From Clostridiales bacterium (GTDB lineage Bacteria; Bacillota; Clostridia; Lachnospirales; Lachnospiraceae), in contig JAGZJZ010000001.1 in assembly GCA_018365455.1 (NCBI GenBank), positions 124,001-188,000 of the forward strand: a stretch of DNA of 64,000 bases, read 5' to 3'. Shown here in pieces: positions 32,725 to 42,828 of the stretch (the stretch's first letter is position 1; each line of letters starts with the position of its first letter). The position numbers and the translations under genes are program-made. A model generated the notes under the pieces. It was not told the origin of the DNA and ran no database searches. It saw only the letters and a list, made by a program, of their open reading frames with translations.

Positions 32725-34866
32725 TTAATAAATGACAAGCAATTGCTGCTTTCTCTCAATATCTCCTGTATTTACAATGGTAACCGTGTGGTAGTCGTCG
32801 GTATTGGATACAATCACAGGAGTAACGGTTCTGTAATGTTCACTCTGAATGCCTTCCAGATCCACATTGGCTAGCAGATCTCCGGTCTTGACACGGTCTC
32901 CGTCTTTTACGTGAATGTCATAATATTTCCCATTTAGCTGAACAGTATCAATTCCCACGTGTATTAGCAGTTCTACGCCCTCATCTGAGGTAAGTCCGAT
33001 GGCGTGTTTGGTATCGAATACCATAGAAACGACACCGTCAAAAGGTGCGGTTACCCTGCCGTCTTCCGGTTCAATCGCAGCTCCGTCTCCAAGCATTCTC
33101 TCTGAAAATACACCGTCATTTACTTCTTCCAAAGGAATTGCTGTTCCTTTCATCGGCGCGTAAACCGTATAGGTTTTACCGGAGGCGTTAGTACTGCTAT
33201 ACACCCCGGAAGTTTCCTTGGCAATCTCAGGATGTTCAAAAATCAAATCTTCATCATAATCGCTTGCGGAACTTGCCAGATAGTCCTCCAGGTTGGATTT
33301 GATAACCGTTACTTTCGGTCCGTAAATTACCTGAACGCCATTTCCTTTCATGATGACCCCTGCTGCTCCGCTGGATTTTAAGAGATCCTGGTCTACCTTT
33401 TCTTTGTCTTCTACTGTTATGCGAAGCCTTGTTGCACAGCAGTCCACATCACTGATGTTCTGCTTACCGCCTAATCCTTTTGTAATCATGGCTGATTGTT
33501 CGTCTGTACTGTTACTGCCGCCATTTCCCTGGTCTTTTCCCTTTCTAGCATCCATATCGGCTCTGCGGTACAGCTTCACTTCTCCTTCTCCATCGTCACG
33601 TCCCGGTGTCTTCAGATTGAATTTGGTAATTAAAAATCGGAAAAGGAAATAATAAATGATAAAATATACAATACCGATTACCACAATCCACAGCCAGCTT
33701 GTTTTGGCATTTCCCTGCATGATCCCAAAAAGTGTCAGGTCAATAAGCCCGCCGGAAAAAGTCATGCCAACGCCGACACCAAAAATATGGGTAAACATAT
33801 ATGCCAGTCCCGCCAGAACACAATGAATGGCATACATTAAAGGTGCAACGAACAGGAAGGTAAATTCCAGAGGCTCTGTGATACCGGTAATCATCGCAGT
33901 CAGCGCTGCTGAAATCAAAAGTCCGCCCACTACTTTTCTCTTTTCCGGTCTGGCACAGCGGTACATGGCAAGTGCGGCTCCCGGAAGTCCGAATATCATA
34001 AATACAAACTTGCCTGACATAAAACGGCAGGCGTCCACGCTGAAGTGGGCGATTCCCGGATCAGCTAACTGCGCAAAGAAAATGTTCTGTGCACCTTCTA
34101 CATAGGCACCTGCCACCGTTGCGGTGCCGCCTACTGCTGTCTGCCAGAAAGGTAAGTAAAATACATGGTGAAGACCGAAAGGAATCAATGCCCGTTCGAT
34201 TAATCCATAGAGCCAGGTTCCAAAATAACCGGAATTCATAACAAATTGTCCAAGACTGTTAATTCCATTTTGAATAAACGGCCAGATATAAAACATCAGA
34301 ATTCCCACTAGCATATATACAGCAGCCGAAACGATCGGCACGAATCTGGTACCGCCAAAGAATGACAGAACCTGGGGGAGCTGAATTTTGTAAAAACGGT
34401 TGTGGAGTGCAGCAACACCAAGTCCCACAATAATACCCCCGAATACGCCCATCTGCAATGAAGTGATGCCCACAACGGAAGTGGTAGCGCCTTCCAGCAT
34501 ATTTTCCGGTCCGCCCTGTGCAGTAATTAACGCACCAATGGAAGCATGCATTACAAAGAATGCGATGGCTCCGGATAAAGCCGCAACTTCTTTTTCTTTT
34601 TTTGCCATACCAATGGCAACACCCATGGCAAAAATAATAGGCAGGTTGCTGAATACAATACTTCCGGCTGCATTTAACACGGTTAAAATGGTATAAATAA
34701 AAGTCCCGGGTCCCATAAATTTCATTAAATGATAGGTCTCAAGCATTGTCTCATTTGTAAAAGAGCCGCCAATTCCCAGAAATAGTCCCGCGATGGGCAA
34801 AATAGCGATGGGCAGCATAAAAGATCTGCCTACACGCTGTAATACTCCAAATATTTTATCTTTCAT
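32725..34866 (-). CDS. ptsG: Glucose-type PTS transporter, fused IICBA
   Basis: A 713-residue sugar phosphotransferase. Residues 1-400 form the IIC channel, including the ITEPLEFTFLFVAP motif. The IIB domain (about 450-530) has the phosphorylated Cys in VDCCATRLRI. The IIA domain (about 560-713) has the phospho-His in LIHVGIDTVQLNG. The overall similarity is to glucose or N-acetylglucosamine permeases; I favour glucose because a GlcT/SacY-type antiterminator gene and a RAT sit upstream. ATG 34866 follows AGGAGG. Expression needs antitermination at 34915-35017. Confidence 0.9.
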   Translation of the reverse strand: MKDKIFGVLQRVGRSFMLPIAILPIAGLFLGIGGSFTNETMLETYHLMKFMGPGTFIYTILTVLNAAGSIVFSNLPIIFAMGVAIGMAKKEKEVAALSGAIAFFVMHASIGALITAQGGPENMLEGATTSVVGITSLQMGVFGGIIVGLGVAALHNRFYKIQLPQVLSFFGGTRFVPIVSAAVYMLVGILMFYIWPFIQNGINSLGQFVMNSGYFGTWLYGLIERALIPFGLHHVFYLPFWQTAVGGTATVAGAYVEGAQNIFFAQLADPGIAHFSVDACRFMSGKFVFMIFGLPGAALAMYRCARPEKRKVVGGLLISAALTAMITGITEPLEFTFLFVAPLMYAIHCVLAGLAYMFTHIFGVGVGMTFSGGLIDLTLFGIMQGNAKTSWLWIVVIGIVYFIIYYFLFRFLITKFNLKTPGRDDGEGEVKLYRRADMDARKGKDQGNGGSNSTDEQSAMITKGLGGKQNISDVDCCATRLRITVEDKEKVDQDLLKSSGAAGVIMKGNGVQVIYGPKVTVIKSNLEDYLASSASDYDEDLIFEHPEIAKETSGVYSSTNASGKTYTVYAPMKGTAIPLEEVNDGVFSERMLGDGAAIEPEDGRVTAPFDGVVSMVFDTKHAIGLTSDEGVELLIHVGIDTVQLNGKYYDIHVKDGDRVKTGDLLANVDLEGIQSEHYRTVTPVIVSNTDDYHTVTIVNTGDIERKQQLLVIY

Positions 34867-34914
34867 TTCTCTGATTCCTCCTGATAAAAGTATATATTAT
34901 AATCTGATTCTGCA

Positions 34915-34993
34915 CAAAAAAAGACCGCAACAGAAAATCTGATAGTAGTATACCCCAGCTGTAGATATCTACTACCAAATCCTGTTCCGGTCT
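34915..34993 (-). terminator. Conditional terminator before ptsG
   Basis: AGACCGGAACAG pairs with CTGTTGCGGTCT (one mismatch), enclosing a second hairpin (GTAGTA / TACTAC), and is followed by seven U. The 5' arm starts inside the RAT, so the RAT and terminator folds exclude one another. Confidence 0.8.
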
Positions 34994-35017
34994 CGCCTGC
35001 ATTATCAGTTACAATCC
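34989..35017 (-). promoter_or_regulatory. RAT antiterminator site before ptsG
   Basis: The transcript reads ATTGTAACTGATAATGCAG then GCGAGACC, the BglG/SacY-family RAT pattern. It begins three bases after the antiterminator gene's stop and overlaps the terminator stem. The gene product of 35021-35857 is the obvious ligand. Confidence 0.8.
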
Positions 35018-35020
35018 AGA

Positions 35021-35857
35021 TTAAACAGTATTTGATACTCTTCTTAAATGTATTGTGAGGAAAATCATCTCTTCCTCTGTAATTTCTTTTTTATAGGTTT
35101 CTCGGATAAAGTCCCGTATCTCTTCGGAACACTTATAGTCATTTTTATAGCGTTTCTTAACCATTTTCTGAAAAGTTATATCATCATCTTTTGTAATCCG
35201 GTCGGAAAATAACCGCTGTCCGAAAAATTTAAGATGGGTAATAAAACGTTCATATGCCAGAGAACGGTCATCTAATTTCATCTGATAATAATGCTCGACA
35301 ATGTCTAAGACCTTCTGAATCATTTCCGTAATATTCACCATGTCACACATATCTGTGTTTAACTCTGCATTCACAATATGTAAGGCAATAAAACCTGCTT
35401 CATCCCTGGATAAATCCACATTCAGACGTTCTTTTATAATTTCCAGCGCTTTGCAGCCAATCTGAAATTCCTGAATATAAAAATTACGAATTTCCATGAG
35501 CAGCGCATTCCGGTATTCCATATTCTGGCGCTGGCGTTCAATGGCGAAACTGATATGGTCTGTCAAAGTGATATAAATATTTTCATTTAATTTTTTGCCC
35601 ACGGTATTTCTGGCATAATCAATGATTTCTGTACAGGTCTCCACATATGACAGCGGGATTTCTGCCATTAATTCCTGTAATTTACCCAGAGCTTTCGGGC
35701 TTTCCATTTTATAAACTTTTTCAATTTTTTCTCCGGGGATGATATCATGAGGTTTTGACTTAAATCCAATGCCAAGCCCTCTGACGATGATCTCCTGTCC
35801 ATCTTCATCAACGGAACACACAATATTATTATTGATAATCTTCGTTATCTCATACAT
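35021..35857 (-). CDS. BglG/GlcT-family transcription antiterminator
   Basis: A 278-residue RNA-binding regulator. Residues 1-55 are the CAT domain (EITKIINNNIVCSVDEDGQE). Two PRD domains follow, with PTS-phosphorylatable His in LTDHISFAIER and IALHIVNAEL (PRD1) and in FITHLKFFG and FLTIHLRRV (PRD2). It binds RAT RNA and blocks terminators when sugar is present. One RAT precedes this gene (36004-36032) and another precedes ptsG, so it should control itself and ptsG. I use ATG 35857; the longer frame would overlap the leader. Confidence 0.93.
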   Translation of the reverse strand: MYEITKIINNNIVCSVDEDGQEIIVRGLGIGFKSKPHDIIPGEKIEKVYKMESPKALGKLQELMAEIPLSYVETCTEIIDYARNTVGKKLNENIYITLTDHISFAIERQRQNMEYRNALLMEIRNFYIQEFQIGCKALEIIKERLNVDLSRDEAGFIALHIVNAELNTDMCDMVNITEMIQKVLDIVEHYYQMKLDDRSLAYERFITHLKFFGQRLFSDRITKDDDITFQKMVKKRYKNDYKCSEEIRDFIRETYKKEITEEEMIFLTIHLRRVSNTV

Positions 35858-35957
35858 TCTTGCCTTATCTCCATTCCGTATCAAAACATGTAAAATCCAA
35901 TAATGCTCTTTGGCAAAATGAAAAAAGTATTAATCGGTTTTACGCGGTTTCAAACAT

Positions 35958-36009
35958 AAAAAAAACCAACCCTGCAGAAAGTTGTCATACTCGCTTCAAA
36001 GATGGTCTC
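35958..36009 (-). terminator. Conditional terminator before the antiterminator gene
   Basis: AGACCA in the RAT end can pair with TGGTTT just before a run of eight U, with weak inner pairing (GAAG / CTTTC). The stem is poorer than the ptsG one, so basal readthrough should be higher. Confidence 0.5.
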
Positions 36010-36032
36010 GCCTGCATTACCAGTCACAATCC
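36004..36032 (-). promoter_or_regulatory. RAT antiterminator site before the antiterminator gene
   Basis: Transcript ATTGTGACTGGTAATGCAG then GCGAGACC differs from the ptsG copy at only two positions and is close to the SacY target. It implies positive autoregulation. Confidence 0.8.
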
Positions 36033-36116
36033 CGTATTTATCTTCAAAAATGATATCATAAAATGCAGTTAGTGTCAAGTGGGTTTATCAGAATAATTTC
36101 CTATCTGTAACCTGGA

Positions 36117-36150
36117 AACAGCCCGCTGACAGATGGACAGCGGGCTGTTT
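36117..36150. terminator. GC-rich terminator hairpin after the GH2 gene
   Basis: AAACAGCCCGCTG pairs perfectly with CAGCGGGCTGTTT around an eight-base loop. The U-run is short on the minus strand (TTTCC) and longer on the plus strand (TTTTT). Confidence 0.7.
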
Positions 36151-36158
36151 TTACACTT

Positions 36159-39100
36159 CTATTTTTTTATCTGGGCTTTGGAAGAAAGGCCCTTATTTTT
36201 TAAGAGTTTCTTATAAGAACTCCATTTTTTAGACGGAACCTGAATAACCGCTTTTGTGTAAATCTTTTTCAAAGCATTTTTGCCAACGGTTTTTAACTTA
36301 CTGCTTTGAATCTTAATAGATTTTAGATTTTTTGCTCCATAAAACGCCGCATCTTGGATCTTTACGATATTTTTTGAAATGGTGATGGATTTTAACCTGG
36401 TATTTTTGTAAAATGCCTTCTTTTTGATTTCCGTAACTTTAAACTTGTAACTGGAAATTGTAACGGCAGCAGGTAGTTTCAGGTTTGTTGTCTTTTTATT
36501 TTTCACCCCTCTTACGCTTACGGTTCCATTGGTGGCAGAGGATTTTAGTATCTGGTATTTTACATTTCCTATGGTATAGGATGCTCCTTTCTTCGGAACT
36601 TTGCAGACAGAAAGGGTGAGTCTGGCTGCATAGAGTAAATTCCTTGTATTTATTATGGAATCCTTGTTTGCTTTGCTGTCCCCCAGGATTTTTTCTGCCT
36701 GGCTTAAATTATCTTTTAAACGGCAAAAGCTTGTTGTTGTATAATGTTTCTGCCCTTTCTTTACGATTGCGCTGCATGTTGCAATTTCTGTCTCCAGGGA
36801 TTTTCTTGCATCTGCCAGGGACGTATCCGGCTTAAGCTGCAGCCCTGTCATTGCAGAATTTAGTTTATCCAGAGCTGTCTGCAGTTCCCTTTTGGAAGGC
36901 GCTTCCAGTGATAAGACTTTTAGTGCCCCGTCATATGCTGCTTTTAACGCTGTCCAGCTTTCATTGGTATAACTGCCCTGCCCTTTATTTAACAGTGCCT
37001 TTGCCTTGCCAGCTGCTTCGGAAAGTCTGGTAGTATCTTCTTTTTGCAGCAGGGAATCCATTGCATGATTTAATTTTTCTGACGCTGCCAAGATCTCTTC
37101 TGCTGAGGGATCTGCCTTTTCTAAAACTTTGACTGCTTCTTCATAAGCGGATATAAACTGAGTCCAGCTGGCATTTGTGTAATTCCCCTGTCCTTGATTG
37201 ATCCTGTTTTGGGCAGTACGGATGGCCTCCTCCAGTTTAGAAGTATCACCTATGGGCTCCAGACCGCTAAATGACTTTGCAAGGGAATCCGCTGCCGCCT
37301 GGATCTCCTCACCGGAAGCCTCTTTGTTTAAGTATACATCATAGGATGCAGCAATACAGTCGGATGCAGATTTCCTGCTGGTAAGGGTATAGTGTTTCAT
37401 GGTATCCCCTTCGATTTTTTTCGTTAAGTCTCCAAGGGCTAAAAGTATGGGACTTTCTTCTGTCGGTTCTTCGCTGCCCCCGGATATCGTTTCAACACCA
37501 TATTCAAAATAGTCCAGTCCGAATTTTCCGGTTGGTACCAGCTTAACCGTATGTTCACCGTCTTCCAGATATTCGGATGCATAGACTTCTTTGTATACGT
37601 TTGCATTCTCATTGTTGTTAATATGTCCTGCCGGTTTGCCGTCAATAAAAACATCGGCACCCTGTTGTCCGCCGTCTGCCTTGGCGCCTATTTTTATATA
37701 GTTTCCATTAAATGTGAGGGCTATATAATCCCCTTCTTTGACCGGATTTCCTTTATCCCCAAGGAAAGTCTCACTTCCGTTATAGGCATCGGATGAAGGC
37801 CAAAGCTGCCAGTCTCCTTGTCTTTCAAGACGGCTGTCCTCCCCGTCAATTTTAGTCCAGGCAGTTTCCGTTTTCGTTCCGGCTTCCAGTTTATCCGGGT
37901 CCGGATAGATCATGACGGTATTTGCAAGAATTTCCATGGTATCCTTGTCCCACACACTAAGCCGTCCCTGGTATCCTTTCAAGTCAGAAGGCATGGGCAG
38001 TGTCAGGGAAAGCTCTTTTGTACTGTCCGGATACAGGGAGTCAAACTCCATGGTGAAGCCTGCCAAACGTCCGGCGGGATCATAGAGAGAAAGGGAAGCA
38101 CACAGAGGCTGTAAAATATCCGACGTGCTTTTCAGGGTTAATTTCCCGGTAAAATCTTCTCCCGCCTGTAAACGGTCGCTGATTCCAATATAGGAGGTCC
38201 GAATGCCGCTGTTCTTTTTACTCACATCCCTTATGGCGCCATACAATTTTACATCTGCCCAGTCGGTATGATCCTGTGACTCGGATCCGTTAGCATCTGT
38301 CATAAGCTTCAGTTCAGTAACTCCGCTTACGCTTACGTTAAATGCGTCCGATTCCCCGCCGGAAAGCTCCTTTTCATATATCAGGCTGTTATCGGCATAG
38401 ATTCGGAAAATGGCATTGCCCCCATTTACTTCATTATCAATCCCAGCCACACCCGAGATGCGGGTATACTTCTTATCCAGGTTGTGGATAATGGTGCTGT
38501 CCGCATGAAGCCCGATTCCTTTTTTATAAACTTTATTGCCCAATGTAATCGGATTTCCCTCACAGGTCCTGTCCTTTCCCTTTTCGCCCCATCCGGTTGA
38601 AACTTTGCTGTAGTCCACTACATCGGACAGGTAAGCGCTGTATTTGGTATAGGGTGGTGTAATGGAGGATGGGTTTCCATATACCTCAAGTTCAGAAAGA
38701 AAGGCTTTTTCATTTGCCGGAACGTCGGTAAACGTTATTTTCACATATCTGGCTTCCACGCCATCCAGTGATTCTTCTGCATTTCTGGATGAAAGGGTAT
38801 CCTTGGTATATTCTGCTGCAAGAGTCCAGGGGCCATTTTTATCCATAGCAGTTTCGATTCGATAGGGATATGGCGTTTTGTCAAATCCCAGATCCAGGTT
38901 ATAGAGATACAATGCGAATTCCAGATCTACCATAAAGTATTCTCCGCTGCCGGTTTTACCAGCCTGCCAGGATGTGGAAGGATTGCCATCTACAGCCAGG
39001 GAACCGTCCTTGTCGTTGCTGCTTGGGAACAGGGGCCTTCCTGCAGCGGCGTTGTTTTCGCCATAGATAACGGGATCCTCAATTTTAGCAGTTACACTGC

Positions 39101-41519
39101 CCCATTTATCCGCATTGTAAAAATCTTCCGGTTCCGTACCGTCATTGCTATCCAAGGCATTATCCGTATGTATGGTAAATGTGGAGACCGGAAGGCCTTC
39201 TGCCGTTGCACTGATCACGGTGTCTCCGGAATAGTAGGAGCGGAATTCGATGCTTGCTTTTCCGTCCCGCATGGATTTCCCAGGTGTAAACTTATAAGTT
39301 TTTCCGCCGGGGAAAATACCGGGTCCCGATTCCACCTTTAGGGTTACGGCTTTCGTTTCATTTACCCAGTTACCGTCTGCATCTTGTAAAGTTACGATGA
39401 GCTGTGTGTCTTTTGTGCCGTTGTTGGTGATGTCTGTATCTGAGGAAGAGATCCCTATCTGGGATGCTGTTCCCGCAATGGATGATTCCCCGGCAATTCC
39501 CATATTGTGTTCCCGGTACCAGTACCAGCTGTTTAAAGGCAGGCGGTAATAGTCTATCATTCCCATTTTAGCCAGTCCGTCTCCACCGATTGTACCATGG
39601 TGAAAACCACACCACAGTACCAAACCGGCACTATTTGCTCTGAGCTTATAAGAATATTCGTCACTGCCCTGAATCTGATCATAGAACGGACGGTAATCTC
39701 CGGGACGGTCTGCTGTTTTGGAACCGTATTCTGCAACTACGTTTGGCATCCAGGTATTTTCAAACTTTCCGCCGTCTCCATTATAACCCGCAATATCACA
39801 GACAGCCAGATCGGCATAACCGCCTCTCTGTGCCCCGCCCATACCTGCTTTTCTGGTTGGATCCAGCTGGTGGGAAAGATTCCTCATTTTATCAACCAGC
39901 GCAAGCGCTTTTGGAGCAGTTCCGTTAGGGGAAGCTTCCATTCCGTTATCCATGCCACCATTGGTAAAAAACACTTCATTTCCCATGCTCCAGTTGATAA
40001 TGGAGGGATGGTTGCGGTTTACGCGGATCATAGCTTCCAGGGAATCCAGACAACTCTGCTCAAATGCTGCTTCATCCGCAGGGTTTTGAGGATATGCATC
40101 CTTAAACCAGTCAGCCGACGTACCCATAGCCGGTTCATCTTTCCCGGCGCAGCCACCCATTCCCCAGAAATTGCATTCCGACCAGAACAGAATGCCCTGC
40201 TCATCACAGGCTTCTGCAAATGACGGATCGTGAGGATAATGGGATCCTCGGATAAAGTTCATGCCGCATTCTTTAATCATGGATACATCCCGCTTAAACC
40301 CTTCATTGGTAACCGCATCTGCAAATCCTGCATGATCCTGATGTACATTTGCTCCATTTAATTCTACTTTTTTTCCGTTCAAATAGAATCCGTCATTTTT
40401 ATACTGTGCCCATCGAAAGCCGAATGAAGATTCGTAGGTATCTACGGGAGTGCCATTTTGGTACACGGTGGTATATAACTGGTAAACATAGGGATTCTCA
40501 GGATCCCATAACTGGATATTTTTCAGTTGTCCGCTAACTGCCGTAATTTCAGCCACAGCCCCGGCTTCAATCTCCTGCTCACCGGATTCAAAAACAGCCT
40601 GTACCATTCCTTCTTTATCTACAACTTCCTGTTTTACTTTTACCGCTGCCGGTGTGGAAGAGTCATTTTTTATTTCAGTACTGACGCTTACATTAGATTG
40701 CTTTTTTGCAATATTATTCAGGATCACTTCTTCACTCTCATAGCTGTCCAGAACATTTTTTGCAGAAGCATCAAATCCCGGGTTCGACAGATCGGGCGTA
40801 GTGACGAAGGTTCCATACCAGGTTACGTGAACATCATCTGTAATATTGAGATAGACGTCCCGGTAAATACCTCCGGTAAACTGGTGGTCTCCCGCTCTGG
40901 GCGCAAGATCCGGCTGCCAGATATTATTGACGCGTACCGCAATGAGATTTGTGCCGGGATTCAGATAGTCCGTTATGTCCAGGACGAAACCCGAATAACC
41001 GCCCCGGTGTGTGCCTGCCGGTTGTCCGTTTACAAATATTTCGGCTTCCTGGAATACCCCTTCAAATTCCAGCTCTATTTTTTTTCCGGCCATATCCCCG
41101 GATACCTCAAACTCCTTGCGATACCAGCCATACCCCACGTAGAATGAAGCCTGCATCTCATAAGGAATGCTGAAGTTATGGGGAATTCCGATATCTACCC
41201 ATTCGGTGTCATCATAGTCTATAGCTTCCGCTCCCGGAATGTCATTGCGTATAAATTTCCATTCTCTGTTGAAATTCACCTGCTCTCTGGCGGTCTTGAT
41301 TTTTTCAAAAGGCTTGGAAACTGTATCTGCCGTATTTCTCTCTGACTCTGCCGGCAGATCTTTTTTGATCTCATTGTTTTCACCGAAATCACTGTGCTGC
41401 CCCTCTGTTACCCATTCTGTTTGTGGCGCAGGAGCCGCTGCCGCTGCCATGGATGGCAGAATCATGGAACAGGACAATAAAATAGCGATTATGCTTTTCC
41501 ATCTCTCTTTTTTTCTCAT
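36159..41519 (-). CDS. Giant secreted glycoside hydrolase family 2 protein, multi-domain
   Basis: A 1786-residue exported enzyme. A signal peptide (1-30, KSIIAILLSCSMILPSMAAAAAP) is followed by GH2 sugar-binding, Ig-like and TIM-barrel domains to about 680. The acid/base Glu is in WSMGNEVFF and the nucleophile Glu probably in VVAEYGSK. Beyond are an Ig-like/Big domain, a discoidin-type CBM (AVDGNPSTSWQAG), an NPCBM domain (KGIGLHADSTI), another carbohydrate-binding-like region, three FIVAR repeats marked by GQGNYTN, GQGSYTN and GQKHYTT, and a Lys-rich BspA-like leucine-rich tail. No LPXTG is present. It probably attacks beta-galactosides of host or plant glycans while bound to the cell wall. 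The start is ATG 41519 behind AAGGAG. Confidence 0.92.
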   Translation of the reverse strand: MRKKERWKSIIAILLSCSMILPSMAAAAAPAPQTEWVTEGQHSDFGENNEIKKDLPAESERNTADTVSKPFEKIKTAREQVNFNREWKFIRNDIPGAEAIDYDDTEWVDIGIPHNFSIPYEMQASFYVGYGWYRKEFEVSGDMAGKKIELEFEGVFQEAEIFVNGQPAGTHRGGYSGFVLDITDYLNPGTNLIAVRVNNIWQPDLAPRAGDHQFTGGIYRDVYLNITDDVHVTWYGTFVTTPDLSNPGFDASAKNVLDSYESEEVILNNIAKKQSNVSVSTEIKNDSSTPAAVKVKQEVVDKEGMVQAVFESGEQEIEAGAVAEITAVSGQLKNIQLWDPENPYVYQLYTTVYQNGTPVDTYESSFGFRWAQYKNDGFYLNGKKVELNGANVHQDHAGFADAVTNEGFKRDVSMIKECGMNFIRGSHYPHDPSFAEACDEQGILFWSECNFWGMGGCAGKDEPAMGTSADWFKDAYPQNPADEAAFEQSCLDSLEAMIRVNRNHPSIINWSMGNEVFFTNGGMDNGMEASPNGTAPKALALVDKMRNLSHQLDPTRKAGMGGAQRGGYADLAVCDIAGYNGDGGKFENTWMPNVVAEYGSKTADRPGDYRPFYDQIQGSDEYSYKLRANSAGLVLWCGFHHGTIGGDGLAKMGMIDYYRLPLNSWYWYREHNMGIAGESSIAGTASQIGISSSDTDITNNGTKDTQLIVTLQDADGNWVNETKAVTLKVESGPGIFPGGKTYKFTPGKSMRDGKASIEFRSYYSGDTVISATAEGLPVSTFTIHTDNALDSNDGTEPEDFYNADKWGSVTAKIEDPVIYGENNAAAGRPLFPSSNDKDGSLAVDGNPSTSWQAGKTGSGEYFMVDLEFALYLYNLDLGFDKTPYPYRIETAMDKNGPWTLAAEYTKDTLSSRNAEESLDGVEARYVKITFTDVPANEKAFLSELEVYGNPSSITPPYTKYSAYLSDVVDYSKVSTGWGEKGKDRTCEGNPITLGNKVYKKGIGLHADSTIIHNLDKKYTRISGVAGIDNEVNGGNAIFRIYADNSLIYEKELSGGESDAFNVSVSGVTELKLMTDANGSESQDHTDWADVKLYGAIRDVSKKNSGIRTSYIGISDRLQAGEDFTGKLTLKSTSDILQPLCASLSLYDPAGRLAGFTMEFDSLYPDSTKELSLTLPMPSDLKGYQGRLSVWDKDTMEILANTVMIYPDPDKLEAGTKTETAWTKIDGEDSRLERQGDWQLWPSSDAYNGSETFLGDKGNPVKEGDYIALTFNGNYIKIGAKADGGQQGADVFIDGKPAGHINNNENANVYKEVYASEYLEDGEHTVKLVPTGKFGLDYFEYGVETISGGSEEPTEESPILLALGDLTKKIEGDTMKHYTLTSRKSASDCIAASYDVYLNKEASGEEIQAAADSLAKSFSGLEPIGDTSKLEEAIRTAQNRINQGQGNYTNASWTQFISAYEEAVKVLEKADPSAEEILAASEKLNHAMDSLLQKEDTTRLSEAAGKAKALLNKGQGSYTNESWTALKAAYDGALKVLSLEAPSKRELQTALDKLNSAMTGLQLKPDTSLADARKSLETEIATCSAIVKKGQKHYTTTSFCRLKDNLSQAEKILGDSKANKDSIINTRNLLYAARLTLSVCKVPKKGASYTIGNVKYQILKSSATNGTVSVRGVKNKKTTNLKLPAAVTISSYKFKVTEIKKKAFYKNTRLKSITISKNIVKIQDAAFYGAKNLKSIKIQSSKLKTVGKNALKKIYTKAVIQVPSKKWSSYKKLLKNKGLSSKAQIKK

Positions 41520-41631
41520 AGAACCTTCTCCTTTTTCTCTCACTCTCATTCATCTACTCAGTAAAATACAGTTTGCTTTCTCCTTTCCCCCACAATGATT
41601 AGAATCCGTTGAGATAGATAAATTACCGTTC

Positions 41632-41660
41632 ATTATATTTAAGACAAAATGAAATGTACA
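41632..41660 (-). promoter_or_regulatory. Probable promoter of the GH2 gene
   Basis: Minus-strand TGTACA, 17 bases and perfect TATAAT, about 110 bases before the start codon. The -35 match is 4 of 6. Confidence 0.45.
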
Positions 41661-41741
41661 TACTTTTTTCTTCGAATATTATTAGAAATTATTCACTGTT
41701 TTCAGAAGATGAAAGATGAAACGCTGTGGGATCTGAATATT

Positions 41742-41768
41742 AAAAAAGAAGGGGTATCGTTCCCCTTC
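41742..41768 (-). terminator. Terminator of trpS
   Basis: GAAGGGG and CCCCTTC pair around seven bases, followed by six U on the minus strand, 16 bases after the trpS stop. Confidence 0.85.
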
Positions 41769-41784
41769 CTGTTTTTGAGTGTGA

Positions 41785-42789
41785 TTATTTAATCCGATCC
41801 GGAAATCCTACCTTACGCTGTACCTTGCGAAGTGTCTTTGAAGCGTAATAATTTGCCTTTTCAGCGTTTGTTTTGATAATACGATCAATATAACCTTTGT
41901 CTTTATTTAACTCGGCTACACGGTCCTGAACCGGTTTCAGAACGGATATAACAGATTCACCAACGGCTTCTTTAAATGCCCCATATCCCTGACCGTCAAA
42001 TTCCTTTACCGCTTCATCCGGTGTCTTACCCATACATGCACAATAGATATCCAACAGGTTTTTGATTCCCGGCTGCTCTGCCCGATACAGAACTGTTGCT
42101 TCCGAGTCTGTTACGGCGCGTTTGCATTTGCGCATGATCGTATCAGGGTCATCCATGAGATAAATACTGCCGTTTGGATTCTCATCGGATTTCGACATTT
42201 TCTTGGCTGGGTCCTGGAGGCTCATGATTTTAGCACCGGTTTTTCCGATATAAGCTTCCGGAACGGTAAATACATCGCCATAGATACCGTTAAACCGCTG
42301 CGCAATGTCCCTTGTCAGCTCCAGATGCTGCATCTGGTCAATCCCTACCGGAACCAGATCGGTCTGGAATAAAAGAATATCGGCAGCCATAAGTGTCGGA
42401 TATGTAAAGAGTCCTGCATTGATGTTATCGGCATGTTTAGCTGATTTATCTTTAAACTGTGTCATACGGCTGAGCTCGCCCATATAAGTATAACAGTTCA
42501 GGATCCAGCTGAGTTCTGCATGTCCGGAAACATGTGACTGGTAATAGATACAGTTTTTCTCGGGATCAAGTCCTGCTGCAATATATAAAGTCAGAAGCGC
42601 CCTTGCTCTTTTGCGCAGCGTGGCAGGATCCTGACGTACGGTGATGGAATGCAGGTCTACGACACTATAGAAGCACTCATATTCATCACTTAAAGTAACC
42701 CAATTTTTTAAAGCGCCCAGATAATTGCCTAAAGTCAACGTTCCGGTTGCCTGCATACCGCTGAATAATACTTTTTTGTCATTAATCAT
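41785..42789 (-). CDS. trpS: Tryptophanyl-tRNA synthetase
   Basis: A 334-residue class I synthetase that charges tRNA-Trp. It has the HIGH-like block FSGMQATGTLTLGNYLGAL and KMSKS within DPAKKMSKSDENPNG, and standard length. ATG 42789 has GGAGG upstream. The leader between its promoter (42962-42990) and the gene is occupied by a palindromic element (42829-42954); I see no T-box specifier loop or antiterminator consensus there. Confidence 0.96.
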   Translation of the reverse strand: MINDKKVLFSGMQATGTLTLGNYLGALKNWVTLSDEYECFYSVVDLHSITVRQDPATLRKRARALLTLYIAAGLDPEKNCIYYQSHVSGHAELSWILNCYTYMGELSRMTQFKDKSAKHADNINAGLFTYPTLMAADILLFQTDLVPVGIDQMQHLELTRDIAQRFNGIYGDVFTVPEAYIGKTGAKIMSLQDPAKKMSKSDENPNGSIYLMDDPDTIMRKCKRAVTDSEATVLYRAEQPGIKNLLDIYCACMGKTPDEAVKEFDGQGYGAFKEAVGESVISVLKPVQDRVAELNKDKGYIDRIIKTNAEKANYYASKTLRKVQRKVGFPDRIK

Positions 42790-42828
42790 GTCTCAAATTC
42801 CTCCATTTACTTTGGTTAAAGTTTGTAA

